Positions 5,479 to 10,086 of a stretch of DNA of 10,086 nucleotides are shown here, piece after piece. A program made the position numbers and the translations under genes. Origin of the DNA: CAYZJD01 sp964478455 (GTDB taxonomy: Bacteria > Acidobacteriota > Terriglobia > Bryobacterales > Bryobacteraceae); the NCBI GenBank assembly GCA_964478455.1, contig CAYZJD010000154.1, positions 1-10,086 of the forward strand, read 5' to 3'. Numbering within the stretch: the stretch's first letter is position 1; each line of letters begins with the position of its first letter. The notes beneath the pieces were generated by a model, which was not told where the DNA came from, searched no databases, and saw only the letters and a program-made list of their open reading frames with translations.

Positions 5479-5509
5479 CGCCGTCTGATCAACTCCACGC
5501 CCGCCGGGT

Positions 5510-6226
5510 TTATTTCGCGGCCGGCTTCTCAAACTTCGCGTCGTCTATCGGGAGGTTGTGCTCCACCTTGTCGAGATTGAGGACCGAGCCAAGGTTGGGG
5601 TTCGTCTGTTCGATGCTGAACGGCTCCTTCACGCCGCCCACGTCGCGATAATCGCCGAGCAGCGTGACGGTCGTCATTCTGCTGCCATCTTGCATCCTGC
5701 TCTGGCTGTCGATGCGCACCAGCAGCCCGCTCTGCGCGTCGAAGTAGAGTTTCTGAAGCAGACCACCGGGGAGAGTGGCCTCCAGCCGGTAGGAGTCATC
5801 GTCCTTGCCCTTGACTGCGAGTCCGGTGTATAGCTCCTTCAGTTTCACGTTGCGGTGGAATTCCGAGTTGAACTTCATCTCGTCCAGCTCCCCGCCGCTC
5901 AGGTCCCGAAGGCCGCTGTCGGGATCCTCGGCCCAGCCGCTGCTCCCGTTGAATCCCTGCCGGAAGACGCCCCAGCCTTCAAAGGTGGTTGTGCTCATCG
6001 ACTTGTTCGGAGCTTTGGCGTAAATCTCGTGCGGCCCTTTCACCTCCCACTCGGGGACGGAATACGTGCCGCGAGCGACACGGCTGGTGAGCTTCTCGAG
6101 GCTTTCTTTTCCCCCCAGCGCCTGGAGGTACTTCTCTATGACTTGGTCCACTGTCGGCAGATCCTGCGAGCAGACGAGCGCGGGCAGCCCCAGCGCGGCG
6201 AGCATTCCGATCACGGCCTTCTTCAT
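5510..6226 (-). CDS. Secreted LolA-like protein (outer-membrane-lipoprotein-sorting-like fold)
   Basis: This is a 238-aa protein with a strong start: AAGGAG 8 bases ahead of ATG 6226. It begins MKKAVIGMLAALGLPALVCS, a standard signal peptide ending near residue 20-21. The LVC before Ser-Gln is not a good lipobox because Val precedes the Cys, so a soluble periplasmic form is more likely than a lipoprotein. The mature part opens with VDQVIEKYLQALGGKESLEKL and continues as alternating beta strands (ARGTYSV, EIYAKAPNKSMSTTTF, YRLEATLPGGLLQKLYFD, LLVRIDSQSR, VTLLGDYRDVGGVKEPFSI). This order resembles LolA/LolB-like or DUF4292-like proteins, which hold lipid or hydrophobic cargo in a half-barrel. 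No LolCDE or other envelope gene is adjacent, so cargo and role are unknown; genuine LolA is unlikely. It is convergent with the single-TM gene. Confidence 0.75.
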   Translation of the reverse strand: MKKAVIGMLAALGLPALVCSQDLPTVDQVIEKYLQALGGKESLEKLTSRVARGTYSVPEWEVKGPHEIYAKAPNKSMSTTTFEGWGVFRQGFNGSSGWAEDPDSGLRDLSGGELDEMKFNSEFHRNVKLKELYTGLAVKGKDDDSYRLEATLPGGLLQKLYFDAQSGLLVRIDSQSRMQDGSRMTTVTLLGDYRDVGGVKEPFSIEQTNPNLGSVLNLDKVEHNLPIDDAKFEKPAAK

Positions 6227-6273
6227 CAGTTCGTCTCCTTCGTCTCCGTTTGTAGCACAGCGCGCGGCAGTAG

Positions 6274-6327
6274 GGTCAGACAGAACCGCCCACTCGCAAA
6301 CTGCGCTCGGGGCGGTTTGGCCTGACC
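6274..6327 (-). terminator. Long interrupted stem-loop after the hydrolase gene
   Basis: GGTCAG (6274-6279) pairs with CTGACC (6322-6327), and AACCGCCC (6284-6291) pairs with GGGCGGTT (6310-6317), with an ACAG/TGGC internal loop and an 18-base apical loop. It begins 8 bases past the hydrolase stop on the minus strand and ends 48 bases before the LolA-like start, as a transcription terminator or attenuator would. There is no T-run on the minus strand, so classic intrinsic termination is doubtful; it could instead be an mRNA-stabilising or dispersed intergenic repeat. Confidence 0.45.
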
Positions 6328-6334
6328 TCTCGCC

Positions 6335-8326
6335 TCAGCGCAGCAGTTCTTCCACGAACCTGTCGTCGCCTTCTTCGAAGCCGCGGTAGACCACTTTGCC
6401 CGGCAAGGGAGTGATTCGTCCCATCCAGTCGGTAGGGTCCGTCCACAGCACGCCCCGCGGCATCACCGCCTCCACGATGTTTTCCAGGTCCCAGTGAAGG
6501 CAGAAGCCCGGAATGAGGGCCGCGTGCAGGTTGTCGTGCAGCGGGCGTTCGAGCGCGGCCCGCAGGCTGAACGGTGTGCGGTCCACCCAGATCCTCGCCA
6601 AACGGGAGTCGAGCGCCGCGGCCATCAGCAGCCACACGCCGGAGGTCCGCCGGGCCGCCGCGCGTATCGCCTTTGAATCCACGTCGGCCCGCGCGGCGAG
6701 CAGTTCCACGCCTCGGAGGATGTCGCGCGCCCGCATCCCCGGGAGGTTCTTGCCGATCAGCCAGGCGCGCGTGGCCGCCAGCCAGTCGCCCGACAGCCGT
6801 CGCTCCTCGCCGTCACGGCGAGGCACGCCCCGAGGAGCAAGCGCCAGCACGACCGCTCCCTTCGCCGCGAACTTCTGCCCCAGCGCCGATGGCGGCGCGC
6901 CGTCTTCCACCACCAGCACCGCCGGCTTCCGCCCCTCCTTGCGCGGGATGAGCAACGCCGCGTCGGTTTCCAAGCCGGGCTCCGTTTCGATCATTACCGT
7001 CTGGGTGGTGAACTCCGCCCCCGGCGTTTCCTTGAGGACGCGCACCGCCGGAGGACCTCCACCGGGATTCACCAGCCGCCGCAGTTCCTCGGCAAGCGCC
7101 TGCGTGCCGAGCAGCGCCTGCCGTTTCCGGCAGCCGTCGAGGATCACCCGGTAGATCTCCTTGCTTCCTTCACCGGCCACTTGCCCGGACTTGGTCACCA
7201 CGAGCTCGTGCACGGGGAACAGCTCGACCTTCTCCTCCCTGGCATCGCCCTTGCCGTCCTTGAGCCACCGGATCATCCAGGCGTAAATCGCCTCGCGCAC
7301 CGGCAGCGGCGTGCCGTGCTCGCCCGGCCCCACCACCCACTGCACCTTCTCCTCGGCCCCGTAAATCCGGTACCACCGAGCCGCTTCCTCGTAGACCTGG
7401 CGCGCGCCTTCGGGGACGAAGAAGTCTCCGAGGGTGGAAGCGATCAGCCACGGCTTCGGCGCGAACAGCTCGACGTAGTCCGTCTGATCGAGGCCGGAGG
7501 AAAGGAAGTTCGGAAGGCTTTGCTCGGAGTCGCCCACCGGCCCGGAGAACAGCACGCGGAACGAATTCATGTAGCAGGCCGGCGCGGCGACCTTGATTCG
7601 CGGATCGAGCGCGGAGATGTAGGTGGTCAGCGTGCCGCCGCCGGAGCAGCCGGTGCAGCCAATCCGGTCCGCGTCCACCTCGGGCCGGCCCACCAAATAG
7701 TCGAGCGCGCGCTTGGCGTCCCAGATGCGGTAGCGCGCGAAGCTCTCGCCCGCAAGCAGGCTTTGCGCGCCGGCTTGGAAATGCTGCTCCGTCGAGCCGC
7801 CGGCCAGCGAACGCCCCAGGCGCTGGTCATACGCCTGCTTCCGCTCACCCTGGCCGAGCGGGTCGTAAGCGAGGGCGACGAACCCTTTGAGCGCCAGGTT
7901 GATGGCGATGCGCTGCATGCCCGGCTTGCCCTCTTCCCAGTGCCCGAGCGGCAGCAGCACGCCGGGGAACTTGCCCGCCTCGCTCGGGCGATAGAGATTC
8001 GCGGTGACAAGTAGCCCGGGCAGGCTCTCGAAGATCACCTTCTCGACCACGTAGCCCGGCCGCTCGATGCGCCCGGTGACGCGCGCGTTCAGCGGCCCGT
8101 CGTAGTCCGGCAGCCCGCCGAGCAGCTCCAGGATCTTCGCCCGAACCTCTGCCTTGCGGCGCTCGGCCGCTTCCACCGTGCGGATCGCTTCGATCTTGCT
8201 CGCTCTGGCATCGAGCTGCTGCTTGGCGATCCGGTCCATCCAGCCCAGCAACCGCGCCTCCGGATCCGCATCCTGCGCGGCCAGGAGAACGAGCGAGACA
8301 ACGAACAAAAGACAAACACGATACAT
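6335..8326 (-). CDS. Exported two-domain alpha/beta hydrolase (acetylxylan-esterase/dienelactone-hydrolase-like)
   Basis: This is a 663-aa protein. MYRVCLLFVVSLVLLAAQDA looks like a signal peptide, so the enzyme probably acts in the periplasm or outside. Residues ~85-360 form a complete alpha/beta-hydrolase domain: VTANLYRPSEAGKFPGVLLP, LALKGFVALAYDPLGQGER, a nucleophile elbow GCTGCSGGGT (Ser228), TLGDFF (Asp301) and GPGEHG (His337) make a full Ser-Asp-His triad. Residues ~440-663 look like a second hydrolase domain (LLIPRKEGRKPAVLVVEDG, FAAKGAVVLALAPRG, RDILRGVELLAARADVD), but the elbow region AARRTSGVWLLMAAALD lacks a normal GxSxG, so it is probably inactive. Related acidobacterial proteins are annotated as acetylxylan esterase or prolyl-oligopeptidase family; sugar-ester cleavage is a reasonable guess in the company of a GH127 gene. 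The start has GAGG 6 bases before ATG 8326. It follows the glycosyltransferase by 44 bases. Confidence 0.82.
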   Translation of the reverse strand: MYRVCLLFVVSLVLLAAQDADPEARLLGWMDRIAKQQLDARASKIEAIRTVEAAERRKAEVRAKILELLGGLPDYDGPLNARVTGRIERPGYVVEKVIFESLPGLLVTANLYRPSEAGKFPGVLLPLGHWEEGKPGMQRIAINLALKGFVALAYDPLGQGERKQAYDQRLGRSLAGGSTEQHFQAGAQSLLAGESFARYRIWDAKRALDYLVGRPEVDADRIGCTGCSGGGTLTTYISALDPRIKVAAPACYMNSFRVLFSGPVGDSEQSLPNFLSSGLDQTDYVELFAPKPWLIASTLGDFFVPEGARQVYEEAARWYRIYGAEEKVQWVVGPGEHGTPLPVREAIYAWMIRWLKDGKGDAREEKVELFPVHELVVTKSGQVAGEGSKEIYRVILDGCRKRQALLGTQALAEELRRLVNPGGGPPAVRVLKETPGAEFTTQTVMIETEPGLETDAALLIPRKEGRKPAVLVVEDGAPPSALGQKFAAKGAVVLALAPRGVPRRDGEERRLSGDWLAATRAWLIGKNLPGMRARDILRGVELLAARADVDSKAIRAAARRTSGVWLLMAAALDSRLARIWVDRTPFSLRAALERPLHDNLHAALIPGFCLHWDLENIVEAVMPRGVLWTDPTDWMGRITPLPGKVVYRGFEEGDDRFVEELLR

Positions 8327-8370
8327 GGGTACCCTCGCGACCCAATCATCTTATCCGAGCAAGGAGAGTC

Positions 8371-9504
8371 TCAGGCCCAGCCGCCGATCCGCGCGAGAAT
8401 CTCCGGGATCTCGAACACCGCGCGGTTCTCTATCGCGGCGGTGTTGGCGCGGTACCGCGCCAGCGTGTCCTCCTCGAGTAACCGTCGAACGGCGCCGGCA
8501 ATGCCGCGGAAGTTGGCGAGCACCAGGCCGGCCTGCCGCTCTAGAATCCAATCGCAGTTGTACCTCTCCTGCGGGAGCGTCCAGGCGTTGCGCTCCACGA
8601 TCACCGGAAGCCGCATCGCCAGCGCCTCGCTGATGCTCCCGGGGCCGGGCTTGCCGATGAGAAAGTCCGACAAGTGCATGTAGTAGGGGACCTCCGCGGT
8701 GAAGCCCTCGATGAACACCGGAATACGAGGCTTCAGCGCGCGCAGCCGCCGCGCCAGCTTCTCGTTGCGGCCGCAGATCAGAATCAGTTGAACGTTCAGC
8801 CCGGACTGATCCAGCCGCCGCGCGATGTCGAGCATGACCGCCGCGCCGTGCCCGCCGAACAAGACCAGGCCCGTGGGCCGGCAGGGATCGAGGCCGAGCC
8901 GCTTCCGTTCGCCGGCCCGATCCACTTCCAGCGGCTGATGAAACTTCGGGCGCAGGATCATTCCTGACGCGCGGAAGATCGTCTCCTCCGGGTGCCCCAT
9001 GGTGCGGGCCTGCTCCACCGCCCGATCGCTGCCGCAGATCAGGAACTGCCGCTGCCGCTCGATCCAGAAGTGCGGCGGATAGTCGGCGAGGTCCGTGAGC
9101 ACGGTGACGAACGGCGCGCCGGGACAGACGTTCCGCAGGCTCTCGCACAGCGCACGGTTGAAGTGCGGGACGAAGGAGACCAGCATGTCCGGCCGCCGCT
9201 CGCGCAGGTATGCCTCAAGCAACCGAACCTGCGGGCCGTGGTACATGCGGATCAGCCACTGCATGGGCCGCACCAGCACGTCCGAGCCGAGCGTCCAGCC
9301 CTTACGCAGGAGAAGGTTGTAGACGTCCTGAAGGCGCAGGCCCGTCAGCTTGCGAAAGACATCCAGCGCATCGAGCAGCTCCTGCAAATTGACGAGCCGC
9401 ACGTCCCACGGCCGCCGCTGCTGTTCGATGAGGGTGCGCACCGCGGTGGCCGCGCTCCGGTGCCCTCCGCCCGCGTCAAAGAAGACGAAGTCGAGCTTCC
9501 GCAT
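8371..9504 (-). CDS. GT28-type glycosyltransferase, MGDG-synthase/MurG-like (putative diacylglycerol glycosyltransferase)
   Basis: The protein is 377 aa from ATG 9504, where the family N-terminus MRKLDFVFFDAGGGHRSAA starts; a TTG at 9588 would add 28 residues of unfamiliar sequence, so I prefer the ATG although its ribosome site is weak. The N-terminal Rossmann half carries DAGGGHRSA (10-18), the glycine loop that marks monogalactosyldiacylglycerol synthases and processive diacylglycerol glucosyltransferases, plus RPDMLVSFVPHFN (104-116) and FVTVLTDLADYPPHFW (132-147). The C-terminal half has LFGGHG (215-220), LILICGRNEKL (240-250) and the nucleotide-sugar signature GKPGPGSISEALAMRLPVIV (284-303). 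No signal peptide or TM is present; such enzymes sit on the inner face of the membrane. Likely products are glycolipids, but the donor and acceptor cannot be read from sequence. The hydrolase downstream may share its transcript. Confidence 0.83.
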   Translation of the reverse strand: MRKLDFVFFDAGGGHRSAATAVRTLIEQQRRPWDVRLVNLQELLDALDVFRKLTGLRLQDVYNLLLRKGWTLGSDVLVRPMQWLIRMYHGPQVRLLEAYLRERRPDMLVSFVPHFNRALCESLRNVCPGAPFVTVLTDLADYPPHFWIERQRQFLICGSDRAVEQARTMGHPEETIFRASGMILRPKFHQPLEVDRAGERKRLGLDPCRPTGLVLFGGHGAAVMLDIARRLDQSGLNVQLILICGRNEKLARRLRALKPRIPVFIEGFTAEVPYYMHLSDFLIGKPGPGSISEALAMRLPVIVERNAWTLPQERYNCDWILERQAGLVLANFRGIAGAVRRLLEEDTLARYRANTAAIENRAVFEIPEILARIGGWA

Positions 9505-9594
9505 CCAGACCCGATTCTTCCACGTTTTCGCATCCCGGTAGAAAGGGCGGACAATGATAGCGGTCTGGCGCTGCGAATTGTGCTTCAAACGGGC

Positions 9595-9621
9595 CCGGCC
9601 GGAGCACGATGCTCCGGCCGG
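9595..9621 (-). terminator. Strong hairpin after the right-edge gene
   Basis: A perfect 12-base stem CCGGCCGGAGCA (9595-9606) / TGCTCCGGCCGG (9610-9621) closes a 3-base loop. It lies 24 bases beyond the stop of the right-edge gene on the minus strand and ~90 bases before the glycosyltransferase start. Only TTT follows on the minus strand, so it is a terminator-like or RNA-stabilising hairpin and not a textbook intrinsic terminator. Confidence 0.55.
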
Positions 9622-9645
9622 ACAGATCCGGAACCTTACGAGGCG

Positions 9646-10086
9646 TTACGGTGCGACGTCCACGAGGTGTCCTGAAATCGTTACGGTGAAGGTGGCGTCG
9701 TGGCCCTCCATGGGATTCGCGACCTCAGCTATTACATTCGGTCCACTCGCCCCCGTATTGGGGTCCCGGTACACGCGCAGGACTTGAGCCCCCTTGCCGA
9801 TGGTTTGGCCAAGTTGCGTCAGCGGGATCTCATGATGATACCAGACCGAATTTGTCACGCAGTAGATGCTGGCCTCGAAATCGCTGGGGAGGGGAATAAC
9901 CTCGTTTTCGTGGACGCGCACGCTGGCGTATTCGATGACCAGGCGCTTTCCGTCAGGCACAGGGGGCTCGAGAGTGAGCGTGGTGAAACCATAACCAACG
10001 GACAGCTGTTTCATCGCCACGAAGGGCTGGTAGGCTGGGTTGTCCACGTCGCGCACGGGCACGGGGTCCGGCCAGTTGCCGACGTT
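9646..10086 (-). CDS. Hypothetical protein, C-terminal part (runs off the right edge)
   Basis: The frame is open on the minus strand from the right edge to a TAA at 9646-9648, 146 codons in view; the true start lies outside, and a GTG at 10062 inside the frame is probably not it. The sequence is beta-rich with no TM: GKRLVIEYASVRVHENEVIPL, FEASIYCVTNSVWYHHEIPLTQ and FTVTISGHLVDVAP at the end. The phrase 'PDGKRLVIEYAS' is like that in exported beta-sandwich proteins I associate with Solibacter-type genomes, recalled without a check. There is no catalytic motif, and no function is proposed. A strong hairpin follows its stop, suggesting it ends its own transcript. Confidence 0.6.
   Translation of the reverse strand, partial: NVGNWPDPVPVRDVDNPAYQPFVAMKQLSVGYGFTTLTLEPPVPDGKRLVIEYASVRVHENEVIPLPSDFEASIYCVTNSVWYHHEIPLTQLGQTIGKGAQVLRVYRDPNTGASGPNVIAEVANPMEGHDATFTVTISGHLVDVAP

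Noticed and set aside
5463..5524. Repeated CGCGGCCGGC at the two convergent gene ends as a bidirectional terminator
   Set aside because: The copies are mainly direct repeats inside coding ends (Ala-Ala codons), and only weak pairing through the CGGCCG core is possible.
7181..8014. Plus-strand open frame of 277 codons inside the hydrolase gene
   Set aside because: It is antisense to the catalytic domain with Ser228, Asp301 and His337; composition and lack of motifs mark it as a shadow.
8351..9148. Second minus-strand frame of 265 codons over the glycosyltransferase
   Set aside because: It is a frame-shifted reading of the GT28 gene, very rich in Arg, Ala and Gly, with no family motif.
9505..9588. 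28-residue N-terminal extension of the glycosyltransferase from a TTG
   Set aside because: The added residues do not fit the family, which begins just before the glycine loop; the ATG at 9504 fits better.

Overview
The window is GC-rich DNA from a draft or metagenome-derived assembly; a block of exactly 100 Ns marks a scaffold join. Several things suggest a soil or sediment member of the Acidobacteriota, probably close to the Bryobacterales/Solibacter group: a DUF1680/GH127-type glycosidase, a large exported sugar-ester-type hydrolase, a LolA-like exported protein, and several small conserved-looking proteins with no recognisable function. This placement is inferred from gene content and protein style, not from a search.

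Left part (1-1964): the 3' end of a GH127/DUF1680 glycosidase on + meets, 15 bases away, the 3' end of a minus-strand pair read ubiX -> pheA. These make the flavin prenyltransferase that supplies prenylated FMN to UbiD-type decarboxylases and a stand-alone ACT-regulated prephenate dehydratase for phenylalanine synthesis.

Middle part (1965-5478): a regulatory and membrane region with little recognisable enzymology. It holds an HTH regulator with an S24/LexA-like C-terminal fold lacking the usual serine, overlapping tail-to-tail with a 152-residue unknown protein; a 37-codon ORF for a short exported peptide with a CxxC end; a seven-TM unknown protein; the N gap; and a single-TM unknown protein. 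Two 18-base palindromes of one shared pattern (TGTTC..GA..T..GAACA) lie in the upstream regions of the regulator and of the 152-residue gene. They make this stretch a candidate self-contained regulatory or signalling module.

Right part (5510-10086): all genes are on the minus strand. They are, in transcription order, the end of an exported-type unknown protein, a strong hairpin, an MGDG-synthase/MurG-like GT28 glycosyltransferase, a large exported two-domain alpha/beta hydrolase, a long interrupted stem-loop, and a LolA-like secreted protein. The glycosyltransferase and hydrolase are 44 bases apart and may be cotranscribed.

No rRNA, tRNA, CRISPR array, transposase or integrase was seen.
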